From assembly GCF_042429235.1 (NCBI RefSeq), contig NZ_JBHMBA010000004.1: DNA of 64,000 nucleotides; one strand, 5' to 3'. A program made the position numbers and the translations under genes. The notes beneath the pieces were generated by a model. That model ran no database searches and had not been told where the DNA came from. It saw nothing but the letters and a program-made list of their open reading frames with translations. Source of the DNA: Arthrobacter_B citreus. GTDB taxonomy: Bacteria; Actinomycetota; Actinomycetes; Actinomycetales; Micrococcaceae. This document shows positions 16,923-26,606 of the stretch, in pieces (position 1 is the stretch's first letter; each line of letters opens with the position of its first letter).

Positions 16923-19614
16923 TGCAGTTGCGCTCGACTGGTTGGAGCCGGTGCCCCACCGGCAGGCAACGGAGCAAGGCACGGCTGCGGCCCTGCCCGG
17001 CGGTACAACCTTCGGTGTCCCCTTCCCCCGCGGCGCAGTTACCGATGCGGGATGTCTTACCCTGGCCGACGCGGACGGACGTCCGGTGCGCCACCAGGCG
17101 TGGCCCACGGCAAGGTGGCCGGATGGTTCGCTGAAATGGGCCGGCATTGCCACCGGCACCATGTCCATGGCAGCAGCCGGGGCACCCCTGCAGTTGTCCA
17201 TCGCCGCGGACGACACCCCTGACGACACCGCTGACAACACCGCGGCTCCGGCAGTTGCCGTCAGCGTGGGCAACGCTGTCACGGCAGACACCGCGGAAAC
17301 CGAAATCACGGTCGATACCGGGCAGCTGAGATGCGTCATTGGACGAACCGGACCGGACTTCCTGAGATCCCTCTCCAGGGGCGGCACCGTGGTTGCCGAG
17401 AACGGCCGGCTCGTTAGCTCCACGGTGGACACGGTGGAGGAAAACGCCGGAACCGTGACCCGCACCGCCTACGAATCCACCGTGCTGGGCGCCGTCGTCG
17501 AATCCGATGGTCCGGCCCGCGTTGTGGTGCGCATAAACGGGACGCACAGCGGCAATGGACGGGACTGGCTGCCCTTTGTGATCCGCCTGTACTTCCACGA
17601 AGGCGCCAGGAGCATCCGGATGATGCACTCCTTCACCTGGGACGGGGATGAACACCGGGATTTCCTTGCCGGCCTGGGCATCCGCTTCACCGTGCCGCTG
17701 CAGGGACACCTGCATGACCGTCATGTCCGCATCGCCGGCGCTGACGGCGGGTTCCTCATCGAAGCCGTGCGCGGCATCACCGGCCTGCGCCGTGATCCCG
17801 GATCCGATGTACGGGCCGCCCAGATCAGCGGAGCGGCCACCTCAGACCCGGCGGACTGGAATCCTGAAGTCGGCCAGCGGTTGAACCTCATTCCGGCGTG
17901 GCCGGACTACTCGCTGTCCCAACTCACCAGCGACGGATTCACCCTGCAGAAACGCACCGGCCCAAACCATCCCTGGATAGGGATCACCACCGGAACCCGG
18001 GCTGAGGGTTTCGCCTATCTGGGTACGCCCGGCGGCGGCTTTGGCGTGGGGCTGCGGGACTTCTGGAAGTCCTACCCGGCCGGAATTGATATCCGGAATG
18101 CGGACGGACCGGCAGCCGAAGTCACCCAGTGGTTGTATTCCCCGCAGGCGCAGCCCATGGACCTGCGGTTCTACCACGACGGGCTGGGCCAGGACACCTA
18201 CGCAAAACAGCTCGAGGGCCTGGAAATCACGTACGAGGACTATGAGGAGGGCTTCGGAACTCCCTATGGAATTGCCCGAACCCACGAGCTGACCCTCTTT
18301 GCCTACGACGCAACACCGTCGACGCCGGACGTGGCAGCTGACGCGCGTTGGGCGGCTGCTCCCCCGTTGCTCCAGGCAACGCCCGGGCACCTTTCCTCCG
18401 CCGGTGTTTTTGGGGACTGGGCGCCGGTGGACCGCAGCACCAGTGCCAGGGCCGCGCTCGAAGACAAATTGGATTTCCTGTTTAACTTCTACAAGTCCCA
18501 GATTGAGGAGCGCCGCTGGTACGGGTTTTGGAACTACGGCGACGTCATGCACACGTACGACACCGACCGCCACACCTGGCGCTACGACGTCGGCGGATAT
18601 GCGTGGGACAACTCCGAACTCTCCCCCGACCTGTGGCTTTGGTACGCCTATCTGCGGTCCGGGCGGGCTGACATCTTCCGGGTTGCGGAAGCCATGACCC
18701 GGCACACCGGAGAGGTCGATGTTTATCATCTGGGCCAGTGGGCAGGCCTTGGAACACGGCACAATGTCCAGCACTGGGGCTGCAGTGCCAAGCAGCACCG
18801 CATTTCCAGTGCGGCGTACCGGCGCTTCCACTACTTCCTGACGGCCGACGACCGCACAGGAGACCTGCTCGATGAACTGGTGGAAGGGGAACGGAATTTC
18901 GTCAAACTGGATCCCACCCGCAAAGTCCGCCCCGACGTCTACTCTCCGGATCCGGCCGCCCTGGCTGTCGGTCTCGGCACCGATTACGGCGCGCTTGCCG
19001 CCGCATGGCTGACGGCGTGGGAACGGCACGGCGACACGGAGGCCGCCGCCAAGCTGCTGGGCACCATGAAAGACATCGGTGCGCTCAAATACGGTTTCCT
19101 GACCGGGGAAGCCCGGTATGACGTGGGCACCGGGCGCTTCGACACCAGCCGGGAGCAAATCAGCGTATCGCACCTGAGCGCTGTCTTCGGGTTGGTGGAG
19201 ATTGCCAGTGAACTGATCGACCTCGTGGATGTGCCGGAGTTTGACCAAGCCTGGCTGCAGTACTGCCGCCTCTTCCTCGCCCCGCCGGCGGAACAGGAGG
19301 CGGAGGTTGGGCAGCCGCTGCCGGGCATCTATCTGACCCAGGCGCACAGCCGGCTGACGGCATACGCGGCAAAACGGCTCGCTGATCCCCGGCTGGCCGC
19401 CCGGGCCTGGGAGGAGTTTGCCGCCGGCGGAGAGCTGCTCGGCAACGACATTGCCTTCCGGGAACACCGCATTTTGCCGCCGCACGTACTGGCGCCTGTC
19501 ACGGAGGCCCGGACAGTCTCCACGAATGATGCGTCCCAGTTTGGCCTTGCCGCCATCCAGCTGCTGGCGCTCGTTGGCGAGCAGGCACCGGACCCCGGAG
19601 CTTCCGAAAGGTAG
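16915..19614 (+). CDS. Exo-rhamnogalacturonan lyase family protein (PL26, PcRGLX/YetA-like)
   Basis: 899 aa, no signal peptide. The N-terminal part (about 20-250, GGTTFGVPFPRGAV, RWPDGSLKWAGIA) fits the RIFT-barrel domain of PcRGLX/YetA proteins. The centre (RWYGFWNYGDVMHTYD, DVGGYAWDNSELSPDLWLW, HLGQWAGLGTRHNVQHWG) fits the alpha/alpha barrel. The ATG at 16915 has GGAGG just upstream and overlaps the DUF1961 gene by 8 bp; a longer frame from 16843 lacks a ribosome site. The family cleaves rhamnogalacturonan I from chain ends by beta-elimination. Being cytoplasmic and last in the operon, it probably degrades imported deacetylated oligomers. No GH105 unsaturated-rhamnogalacturonyl hydrolase is encoded nearby. 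Confidence 0.85.
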   Translation: MHDAVALDWLEPVPHRQATEQGTAAALPGGTTFGVPFPRGAVTDAGCLTLADADGRPVRHQAWPTARWPDGSLKWAGIATGTMSMAAAGAPLQLSIAADDTPDDTADNTAAPAVAVSVGNAVTADTAETEITVDTGQLRCVIGRTGPDFLRSLSRGGTVVAENGRLVSSTVDTVEENAGTVTRTAYESTVLGAVVESDGPARVVVRINGTHSGNGRDWLPFVIRLYFHEGARSIRMMHSFTWDGDEHRDFLAGLGIRFTVPLQGHLHDRHVRIAGADGGFLIEAVRGITGLRRDPGSDVRAAQISGAATSDPADWNPEVGQRLNLIPAWPDYSLSQLTSDGFTLQKRTGPNHPWIGITTGTRAEGFAYLGTPGGGFGVGLRDFWKSYPAGIDIRNADGPAAEVTQWLYSPQAQPMDLRFYHDGLGQDTYAKQLEGLEITYEDYEEGFGTPYGIARTHELTLFAYDATPSTPDVAADARWAAAPPLLQATPGHLSSAGVFGDWAPVDRSTSARAALEDKLDFLFNFYKSQIEERRWYGFWNYGDVMHTYDTDRHTWRYDVGGYAWDNSELSPDLWLWYAYLRSGRADIFRVAEAMTRHTGEVDVYHLGQWAGLGTRHNVQHWGCSAKQHRISSAAYRRFHYFLTADDRTGDLLDELVEGERNFVKLDPTRKVRPDVYSPDPAALAVGLGTDYGALAAAWLTAWERHGDTEAAAKLLGTMKDIGALKYGFLTGEARYDVGTGRFDTSREQISVSHLSAVFGLVEIASELIDLVDVPEFDQAWLQYCRLFLAPPAEQEAEVGQPLPGIYLTQAHSRLTAYAAKRLADPRLAARAWEEFAAGGELLGNDIAFREHRILPPHVLAPVTEARTVSTNDASQFGLAAIQLLALVGEQAPDPGASER

Positions 19615-19714
19615 GCCGGCGGCGGGGAAATACGTGCAGTATTTTCGCCCTAATTATCCGGGCGCAACGGTGGTACGTTCGGATTCCGACAGACATAACT
19701 CCCCTGGAGGAATC

Positions 19715-20005
19715 ATGACTGACCACGTTGCGCCCGTCAGCGACTGCGCCGTCCACAGCTGCGATTACAACCACGACGGCTGCACGGCCTACGCCATCAC
19801 CGTTGGCGGAACCCCCGACCACGCGAGCTGCGCCACCTTCATTGACACCTCGGAAACCGGCGGGCTGCCCAAAGTGCTGGCCTCGGTGGGCGCTTGCCTG
19901 CGGAGCGAATGCCAGCACAATGACCACCTCATGTGCACCGCCCACGATGTGAAGGTTGGTCCCGGCGCTGAGCTGGCAGACTGCCTGACCTATCAGCCGC
20001 GGTAG
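19715..20005 (+). CDS. Tandem DUF1540 Cys-rich protein
   Basis: 96 aa. Two repeats share the spacing C-x4-C-x6/7-C-x15-C: residues from DCAVHSC to SCATF, and from ACLRSEC to ADCLTY. Four cysteines per repeat plus His residues suggest a small metal-binding (zinc or iron) fold of the DUF1540 type. The ATG at 19715 has a very strong site, CTGGAGG. The protein is acidic and cytoplasmic. It is a single gene between the pectin operon and an acyl-CoA ligase, with no obvious link to either. Function unknown. Confidence 0.82.
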   Translation: MTDHVAPVSDCAVHSCDYNHDGCTAYAITVGGTPDHASCATFIDTSETGGLPKVLASVGACLRSECQHNDHLMCTAHDVKVGPGAELADCLTYQPR

Positions 20006-20107
20006 GAGCCGGCAGCCGCACGAGAGTCCTCCGAAGACTTGGAATGTGATCCACGCCTCATGAACCTGTAGCGTTGGAGGCCACAAACCAGCTTCAAAGG
20101 AGAACAA

Positions 20108-21724
20108 ATGCCCGGCTTGGACACCGCTTTAACACCGCTTCGCTTTCTGGAGCGCGCCGCACAGGTTCACCCGGAGAAGACAGCCATCATCGATGGTGAC
20201 CGCCGCATGACCTACCGCGGGTTTGCCGGTGCGGTAACCCGGGCAGCGCATGCGCTGCGGGCATCCGGCCTGGCCCCCGGCGGCAGGGTCGCTTTTCTCG
20301 GCACCAACTCCATGGAGTTCCTGATTGCCCACGACGCGGTTCCCCTGGCCGGCGGCATCCTGGTTCCGCTGAACACGCGCCTGTCCCCTCCCGAGGTGGC
20401 ATACATCTGCAACCACTCCGGCGCCACCCTGTTGTTCGGGGATCCGGACCTGCTCCTCGGCCTTGGAACGCTTGAGCTTCATGAGGTGGCAGAGATCGTC
20501 TCCGTCCCGCTCCAGGACGGCAGCGCCAACACCGTGGAGGGCACGACGTCGTACACCGATTTCCTCGCGCGCGGCGCCGACACCCCGCTCCCCTGGGAAG
20601 TCGAGGACGAAAACACTGTCATCGCCCTGAACTACACCTCCGGCACCACCGGCAGGCCCAAGGGCGTGATGTACACCCACCGTGGCGCCTACCTGAATTC
20701 GCTGGGCGAAGTGCACCACCAGGGCTTCTCCCAGGACTCCGTGTATCTCTGGACCCTGCCGATGTTCCACTGCAACGGCTGGTGCACCACCTGGGCGCTG
20801 ACCGCCGCATCCGGCACCCATGTCTGCCTGCGGGCAGTCCGCGGCCCGGAAATCTGGCGGCTGATCGACACCCACCGCATCGATCACCTGGCCGGCGCCC
20901 CAACCGTACTCAGCGCCATCGCCACGGCTGCTGAAGCCCACGAACTGAACCACCCGCTGACCATCGTTACGGCCGGCGCCCCGCCCAGCCCCACGGTCAT
21001 CAACAAGATCCACCAGCTGCGGGCCGCCGTGGTCCACGTCTACGGACTCACCGAGTCCTACGGGCCGCACGCCGTGTGTGAACCGCAGGCGGCATGGGCA
21101 GCGCTCGACGGCGATGCCCTGGCGCGGAAGATGGCCCGGCAGGGCGTGGGCATGCTGACATCGGACCGGCTGCGCGTCGTCCGCGACGAAGTGGGGGCCA
21201 CCGCCGGTGACCTGACCGACGTCGCGGCCGACGGCGTGGAAATGGGTGAGATTGTCATGCGGGGAAACTCCGTGATGAACGGCTACTACCGCGACGAGGC
21301 CGGCACCGCCGATGCGTTCCGCGGCGGCTGGTTCCACACCGGGGATCTCGGAGTGATGCACCCTGACGGCTACGTCCAACTGCTGGACCGGTCCAAAGAC
21401 GTGGTGGTCTCCGGCGGGGAGAACATTTCCACCATCGAAGTGGAGCAGGCCCTGGCCAGCCATCCCGCGGTGGCCGATGTGGCGGTAATCGGTGTTCCCG
21501 ATGAGCGCTGGGGAGAGCGCCCCAAGGCCTTCGTTGTGCTTGCTCCGGGCCGCAGTGCGAGCGAGGAGGAACTTCTGGCCCACGTCAAAAGCCAAATCGC
21601 TTCCTACAAGGCGCCGCGGTCAATCGAGTTCATCATTGACCTGCCGAAGACATCCACCGGGAAAATCCGGAAGAATGAACTGCGGTCAATGGAATGGGAA
21701 GGCCGGGAAGCGCGTATTAACTAA
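20108..21724 (+). CDS. Acyl-CoA synthetase (AMP-forming, medium/long-chain type)
   Basis: 538 aa. Adenylate-forming motifs are intact: TSGTTGRPKG (177-186), YGLTES, the TGD motif in FHTGDLGVMHPDGYVQLLDRSKD, and the C-terminal catalytic Lys519 in TSTGKIRKNEL. It activates a carboxylic acid to its CoA thioester via an acyl-AMP. The sequence style (MFHCNGWCTTWALTAASGTHV) is that of AlkK-like or long-chain fatty acid ligases. The start follows AAAGGAGAACAA. It stands alone; the substrate chain length cannot be determined. Confidence 0.9.
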   Translation: MPGLDTALTPLRFLERAAQVHPEKTAIIDGDRRMTYRGFAGAVTRAAHALRASGLAPGGRVAFLGTNSMEFLIAHDAVPLAGGILVPLNTRLSPPEVAYICNHSGATLLFGDPDLLLGLGTLELHEVAEIVSVPLQDGSANTVEGTTSYTDFLARGADTPLPWEVEDENTVIALNYTSGTTGRPKGVMYTHRGAYLNSLGEVHHQGFSQDSVYLWTLPMFHCNGWCTTWALTAASGTHVCLRAVRGPEIWRLIDTHRIDHLAGAPTVLSAIATAAEAHELNHPLTIVTAGAPPSPTVINKIHQLRAAVVHVYGLTESYGPHAVCEPQAAWAALDGDALARKMARQGVGMLTSDRLRVVRDEVGATAGDLTDVAADGVEMGEIVMRGNSVMNGYYRDEAGTADAFRGGWFHTGDLGVMHPDGYVQLLDRSKDVVVSGGENISTIEVEQALASHPAVADVAVIGVPDERWGERPKAFVVLAPGRSASEEELLAHVKSQIASYKAPRSIEFIIDLPKTSTGKIRKNELRSMEWEGREARIN

Positions 21725-21826
21725 GGACGGCTCCTCAGGGGCAGTTCCTTGGGGCAGCAACTGGGACAACCTGCTCCCCTGTGCGCCGGCAGACCCTGGA
21801 ACATCACAACAGGCAAGGGAGAATTC

Positions 21827-22741
21827 ATGGCCGCCGTCGTGCTGGGATGGAATCCCGCCACCGCGTTTGGTGCGGGTCCGGGCCGTGCGGATTACCGCAT
21901 GGCCGCCTCCACGGTGCACGACACCGGACTCTTTGGAACCCGGTGGCGTGTGGGCCGCGGACAGCGGCTGGATCCGGGAACCGATGTGTGGCTTTTCGCC
22001 CAGGGGAGGCACGGCCGGGGGCTGCTGGGACATGGCGTGGTTGCGTCCGCGCCCCAGCCCGGTGCAGCGCTGCCCGCCAGGCTCGGCCTGCTGGCGGGCA
22101 TCGTCTTTGATCTGCTCCTGCCGCCGGGGGATGCGCTCCCCGCCGAAGGGCTGGCGGAAAGCGTCCCGGGCGTGAACTGGAACGCTGTCCGGAGCACCGG
22201 CACCGTAGTTCCGGTGTCGGCCGAAACAGGGCTGCGGACCGTCTGGACGAAGTTCCTGCGGGCCCGGCCGGTTCCGGCTGACTGGCTTGCGGCCGCGGAC
22301 CCCACCCTCCCCCTTCCGGGCAGCCTTCCCCAAGACAGCCTGCGCTCAGTGGGAATCAACCGCTATGAGCATGACCCCGACGCCGTCCGGCAGTGCGTCG
22401 CTTTCCACGGCGCTTCCTGTGCGGCCTGCGGCCTGTCCATGGAGCAGATGTACGGTCCGGCCGGGGCGGCCTTTGTCCAGGTGCATCATATTGTTCCGCC
22501 GGCAGCCATCTCCCCGGATTACATGCTGGATCCCGTGGCGGACCTGATTCCGTTGTGCCCCAACTGCCATGCCATCGCCCACCGCGGGGCGCCGGACCCC
22601 TATACGCCGGGCGAGTTGAGGCGGATGCTTGCGGCAGCGGCTGGCCCGTCGCCCGGATCTCATCCCCTCAACGGCTCTGTTCCCACGGCACGGGAACTGG
22701 ATGCGCAGGCGGATGCGGCACGCCTCCGGAACGACGGGTAA
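21827..22741 (+). CDS. HNH endonuclease domain protein
   Basis: 304 aa. The C-terminal third holds an HNH nuclease: a zinc-binding CAAC pair (C198, C201) and CPNC pair (C244, C247) around VHHIVPP (H220, H221) and N246, with H252 in AIAHRG. Residues 1-180 form an uncharacterised domain that begins VVLGWNPATAF and includes WLFAQGRHGRGLLGHGVV. Similar McrA-like HNH proteins occur as modified-DNA restriction or general nucleases. The ATG at 21827 has AAGGGAG. There is no methylase beside it, so a classical restriction pair is not seen; the N-terminal domain might be a modified-base reader (inference). Confidence 0.8.
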   Translation: MAAVVLGWNPATAFGAGPGRADYRMAASTVHDTGLFGTRWRVGRGQRLDPGTDVWLFAQGRHGRGLLGHGVVASAPQPGAALPARLGLLAGIVFDLLLPPGDALPAEGLAESVPGVNWNAVRSTGTVVPVSAETGLRTVWTKFLRARPVPADWLAAADPTLPLPGSLPQDSLRSVGINRYEHDPDAVRQCVAFHGASCAACGLSMEQMYGPAGAAFVQVHHIVPPAAISPDYMLDPVADLIPLCPNCHAIAHRGAPDPYTPGELRRMLAAAAGPSPGSHPLNGSVPTARELDAQADAARLRNDG

Positions 22742-22803
22742 GGGATGGGCCCGCCACGCCGCTTGCAGCACCCGGAGAACTCCATGACAGAATCAGTAGC
22801 GTT

Positions 22804-23187
22804 ATGAGCATTCCTGCCGGCACCTCAAAATCCGTCCGCGTGGACGCATGGCTGTGGGCCATCCGCGCCTACAAAACCCGGTCCGCCGCCACAGCGGCAT
22901 GCCGCGCCGGCCATGTCAGGCTCAACGGCAATCCGGCCAAAGCGGCGCAACCGGTCCAGCCCGGAGACACCATCCGGGTACGTCAGCCGGGGTACGAGCG
23001 GATCCTCGAAGTGCGCCAACTGATCGCCAAACGGGTTGGTGCCGAAGCGGCATCGCACTGTTTCACTGACCACACCCCGCCACGGCCGGTGGGGCCGGCG
23101 CTGGGGGTTCCCGTGCGCGACCGGGGCGCCGGGCGCCCCACCAAAAAGGACCGCCGCGAGATTGACCGGTTGCGCGGCGACCGTTAA
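22804..23187 (+). CDS. S4 domain RNA-binding protein (Hsp15/HslR-like)
   Basis: 127 aa. An S4 fold occupies residues of about 10-60 (VRVDAWLWAIRAYKTRSAATAACRAG, VRLNGNPAK, VQPGDTIRV). The basic tail (GRPTKKDRREIDRLRG) is common in Hsp15-type proteins, which bind stalled 50S subunits with peptidyl-tRNA. There is no Shine-Dalgarno; a CAGAAT box at 22788-22793 lies only 10 bp before the ATG, so the message may be leaderless or nearly so. Its TAA overlaps the stop codon of the convergent MFS gene. Confidence 0.85.
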   Translation: MSIPAGTSKSVRVDAWLWAIRAYKTRSAATAACRAGHVRLNGNPAKAAQPVQPGDTIRVRQPGYERILEVRQLIAKRVGAEAASHCFTDHTPPRPVGPALGVPVRDRGAGRPTKKDRREIDRLRGDR

Positions 23188-24473
23188 CTTCCCGGCAGCC
23201 TGGCCTGCTGCAGCTGGTCGTCGACAAACCGCGGAGCGGATGCAACGATCCCGGCAAAGGCCATCACGAGCGAGGAACCGGCCAGAATGATCAGGGGGAA
23301 AGTCCAGCTTCCCGTCGCCTCGTGCAGGGCGCCGATGGCAAACGGGCCGGCCGCGGCCAGCAGGTAGCCCACCGGCTGGCAGAACCCGGACAGTTCCGCC
23401 GTGACCCGCGGATCGCGGGACCGTCCCGTAATCAGGGCCAGCGCCGTCGGAAAAGCGAATCCGCCAATCCCGAGCAGCAGCGCCCACAGCCAGGGGGTGC
23501 TCCCGGGAACCAGCAGCAGGCCGAGATACCCCGCTCCGGTGGCGGCCGCCAGCACCGCAACGTACACCCGCAGGCCCGGGGCACGCGCCACGAGGGCGGG
23601 CATGATCAGTCCGCCGGGGATGCCCAGTGAGGCAATAACGGCCATCATGAACCCGGCCTGGGACTGGCTCAGTCCTGCGTCGCGGTAAATCTGTGCAACC
23701 CAGCCAAACTGCACGTACGCGTTCATGGACTGGACCCCGAAATACAGGCACAGCGCCACCGCGGTCACCGACGACGTCATGCGCAGCCGGCCCCGGACCA
23801 CTGTCGCTTCGTCGGCCGCCGCACTGGCGCCGTTAAATTCGCTGTCGCCGCCGGCGGGCGGCAGACGCCGGCCGCGGAAGGCAATGACGGCCCAGGGCAC
23901 TGCGGCAACCAGCGCGGCGGCGCCCCAGACGCGGATGCTGATTTGCCAGCCGTCCTGCCCGCTGGCCGCCAGCGGAGCGGCGATCAGCAGCGGCACCGTG
24001 GCGCCCACGGCCAGCGTGGTTCCGTAGACCGAGTTCAGCAGCGCGGTCCTCGCTCCCCCGTGCCGTTTGATGAACGCCGGAACAAGGATGTTGCCCACGG
24101 CCATGCCGGCAAAAGCGAGGAACGTGAGCAGCAGGAAAACAACCGGCGAGTCCACCACCGAACGCAGCAGCAGCCCCGCGGCAACCGCCGCCACCCCGGC
24201 CGCTATCGTTCCGTTAAGACCGGTCCGCCTCGACAGCGCAACCGCCAGGGCTCCGATGACGGCGAAGGTGAACCCGGGCAGCGCCGTCAGCACTCCCGCC
24301 AGCGTCGAATCCATCCCGAGGGCCGACCGGAGTTCGGCCAGCACCGGCCCCACCGACGTCGCACCCGGCCGGAGGTTGACCGCCACCAGGATAACGGCGG
24401 CGACCGCAGCCCACAGCGGCATCGCCAGGGGCCGACGGCGCCTGACGGTCGATTGTTCTTTGGCTTCACTCAC
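23184..24473 (-). CDS. MFS transporter, CynX/NimT family
   Basis: 429 aa with about twelve membrane helices and a short basic cytoplasmic N-terminus. The first helix VILVAVNLRPGATSVGPVL is the hallmark of the CynX/NimT group (cyanate and 2-nitroimidazole transporters). Start is GTG at 24473 with a weak upstream GAAAG. The central loop DSEFNGASAAADEATVVRGRL is cytoplasmic. The gene ends overlapping the S4 protein stop. The transported compound is unknown. Confidence 0.85.
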   Translation of the reverse strand: MSEAKEQSTVRRRRPLAMPLWAAVAAVILVAVNLRPGATSVGPVLAELRSALGMDSTLAGVLTALPGFTFAVIGALAVALSRRTGLNGTIAAGVAAVAAGLLLRSVVDSPVVFLLLTFLAFAGMAVGNILVPAFIKRHGGARTALLNSVYGTTLAVGATVPLLIAAPLAASGQDGWQISIRVWGAAALVAAVPWAVIAFRGRRLPPAGGDSEFNGASAAADEATVVRGRLRMTSSVTAVALCLYFGVQSMNAYVQFGWVAQIYRDAGLSQSQAGFMMAVIASLGIPGGLIMPALVARAPGLRVYVAVLAAATGAGYLGLLLVPGSTPWLWALLLGIGGFAFPTALALITGRSRDPRVTAELSGFCQPVGYLLAAAGPFAIGALHEATGSWTFPLIILAGSSLVMAFAGIVASAPRFVDDQLQQARLPGS

Positions 24474-24555
24474 GGGGACTTTCTAGCACGGGCGCCACTG
24501 AAACCACCGGGTCTGCGCCACAATCGGTGGTTTTACAACCGCCGGGCAGCGACCT

Positions 24556-26085
24556 CTAGACGGACACAGCCTCAACGGCTCTGCTGTCGCCCGTTTCCAC
24601 GAACCGCTGGTGCCAGGACAGAGCCTCATTCAGCAAATGCGGCGTGTGCTTGCCGAAGCTTTCCCTGCAGGCACGGTCGAAGTAATCCTGCAGCAGCGGC
24701 TGGAAGTCCGGGTGCGCGCACTTGTCGATGATGGTCCGGGCACGCTGCTTGGGCGAGAGCCCGCGCAGATCGGCCAGACCGCGTTCGGTAACCACCAGCA
24801 TGGTGTCATGCTCGGTGTGGTCCACGTGGCTGACCATCGGGACGATGCCCGAGATCTTGCCGCCCTTGGCCGTGCTTGGGGACAGGAAAGCGGAGAGGAA
24901 CCCGTTTCGGGCGAAGTCGCCGGAGCCGCCGATTCCGTTCATCATGGCCGTTCCGGCCACGTGGGTGGAGTTCACGTTTCCGTAGAGGTCGGCCTCGATC
25001 ATCCCGTTCATGGCAATGCAGCCGAGACGGCGGATGAGTTCGGGATGGTTGGAGATCTCCTGGGTGCGCAGGATGATGCGCTTGCGGTAGAACTCGATGT
25101 TGGAGTTGAACTCTTCGATGCCCGCCGGGCTCAGTGAGAAGGACGTTGCGGAGGCCACCCGAATGACGCCGTCCCGGATCAGGTGGAGCATCCCGTCCTG
25201 GATGACCTCGGTGTACGCGGTCAGCCCGGTGTAGCCGGAAGTGGCCAGCCCGCCCAGGACGGCGTTGGCGATGTTTCCCACACCGGACTGCAGCGGCAGC
25301 AGCTTGTCGGTCAGCCGGCCTGCCTTGATCTCGTCACCGAAGAAGTCGATCAAGTGGGCGGCGATCTGCTGGGAGGTTTCATCCGGCGCGGCGAAGGGCG
25401 TCATCCGGTCCGGGGCGTCGGTCTCGACGACGGCGATCACTTTGTCCGGATCCAGCCGCAGGTAGGGCTCACCGATCCGGTCATCCGGGTTCACCAGCAT
25501 GATGGGCTTGCGGTGCGGCGGCAGCGCCGTGCCGTAGTAGACGTCGTGCATGCCGTCCATGGCCGCGGCCTGCTGGAAGTTCACTTCAAGAATGATCTTG
25601 TCAGCCTGCTCAATCCAGGTCTTGTTGTTGCCCACCGAGGAGGACGGGATGAGGGAGCCGTCTTCGTTGATGCCCACCACCTCAATCACTGCCAGGTCCA
25701 CGTGGCCGTAGAAGCCGAACCAGGTGTACTGGGCCACGTGGCCCAGGTGGATGTCGATGTACTCCAGTTCGCCGTCGTTGATCCGCTTCCGCAGGGTGGG
25801 ATCGGACTGGTACGGCAGGCGCAGTTCCATGCCTCCGGCCTTCGCGAGCACGCCGTCGAGCTCGGGAGCAGTGGAGGCGCCGGTGAGGACCTTGATCTGG
25901 AAGTCTTCGCCGCGGGCGTGGGCTTCCTCCATCTGGACGGCCAGGGCCTGCGGCACTGCCTTGGGATAACCGGCACCGGTGAAACCGCTCATCGCCACCG
26001 TCATGCCCGGTTTGATAAGCGCCGCTGCCTGTTCGGCAGACATCCTGCGCTGCAGCAGTCCTTCGTGGTGAATGCGGTCGTGCAT
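24556..26085 (-). CDS. Acetyl-CoA hydrolase / succinyl-CoA:acetate CoA-transferase family protein
   Basis: 509 aa family-I CoA transferase. Recognisable blocks include GMTVAMSGFTGAGYPKAVP at the N-terminus and the C-terminal GIGGSGDFARNGFLS and FVTERGLADLRGLSP-like (VTERGLADLRGLSPKQRA) segments. The ATG at 26085 has GAAAGG upstream; the much longer open frame is non-coding. Relatives (Ach1, AarC, SucC-type) move CoA between succinate and acetate or hydrolyse acetyl-CoA. A role in acetate metabolism is inferred. It is a single gene, convergent with nothing and preceded by a 176-bp gap. Confidence 0.88.
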   Translation of the reverse strand: MHDRIHHEGLLQRRMSAEQAAALIKPGMTVAMSGFTGAGYPKAVPQALAVQMEEAHARGEDFQIKVLTGASTAPELDGVLAKAGGMELRLPYQSDPTLRKRINDGELEYIDIHLGHVAQYTWFGFYGHVDLAVIEVVGINEDGSLIPSSSVGNNKTWIEQADKIILEVNFQQAAAMDGMHDVYYGTALPPHRKPIMLVNPDDRIGEPYLRLDPDKVIAVVETDAPDRMTPFAAPDETSQQIAAHLIDFFGDEIKAGRLTDKLLPLQSGVGNIANAVLGGLATSGYTGLTAYTEVIQDGMLHLIRDGVIRVASATSFSLSPAGIEEFNSNIEFYRKRIILRTQEISNHPELIRRLGCIAMNGMIEADLYGNVNSTHVAGTAMMNGIGGSGDFARNGFLSAFLSPSTAKGGKISGIVPMVSHVDHTEHDTMLVVTERGLADLRGLSPKQRARTIIDKCAHPDFQPLLQDYFDRACRESFGKHTPHLLNEALSWHQRFVETGDSRAVEAVSV

Positions 26086-26261
26086 GGTGGCCTTTCTTAG
26101 ATGGGACCAACCAACACTATCTGCTGTGTGCCGTACCTCATATTCGGCGGGTCCCGGCATGCGTCGGTATCCGGCCGGGAACCGGGCCGGGGTGCCCCGC
26201 CGCCTTGGCCGGGCACCCCGGTTCCCGCTGGTGCTGCAACTGTCAGCCGGTGTCAGCCGTG

Positions 26262-26606
26262 TCAGTGCGTGGGGGGTTGCGGCGGAGCGGAGACATAGGA
26301 CGTGGTGGGCGGGCCGGCCTGGCCCGGCCTGCCACTCATGAGCTCCACCAGTTTCGCGGTGTTCTGTGATGCCTGAATCGTGGCAAGAATCCATTCACAG
26401 GAAATGCGGGTGGCAATCAGAAGGAAGAAAGCGAGAACGGGTCCCACAATCAACACCAGCAAACCGCTCAGAAAGTGGTTGTTGAACCCCGATACCAGCA
26501 TGATCAGCCAGAATACGGCCAACAGGCCAACGGAAAGTCCGTAATAGATCTTGATCAAGATTGGTGCGGAAAACTTCTTGAATGATGGATCAAAGAAATT
26601 AAGCAT
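26262..26606 (-). CDS. DUF4282 membrane protein
   Basis: 114 aa with two membrane helices, opening FFDPSFKKFSAPILIKIYYGLSV, the usual DUF4282 start. The second helix is followed by the conserved RISCEWILATIQASQNT segment and a Pro-rich cytoplasmic tail. The function of DUF4282 proteins is unknown. Isolated gene; ATG at 26606 with GGGGGAGCG just upstream. Confidence 0.75.
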   Translation of the reverse strand: MLNFFDPSFKKFSAPILIKIYYGLSVGLLAVFWLIMLVSGFNNHFLSGLLVLIVGPVLAFFLLIATRISCEWILATIQASQNTAKLVELMSGRPGQAGPPTTSYVSAPPQPPTH

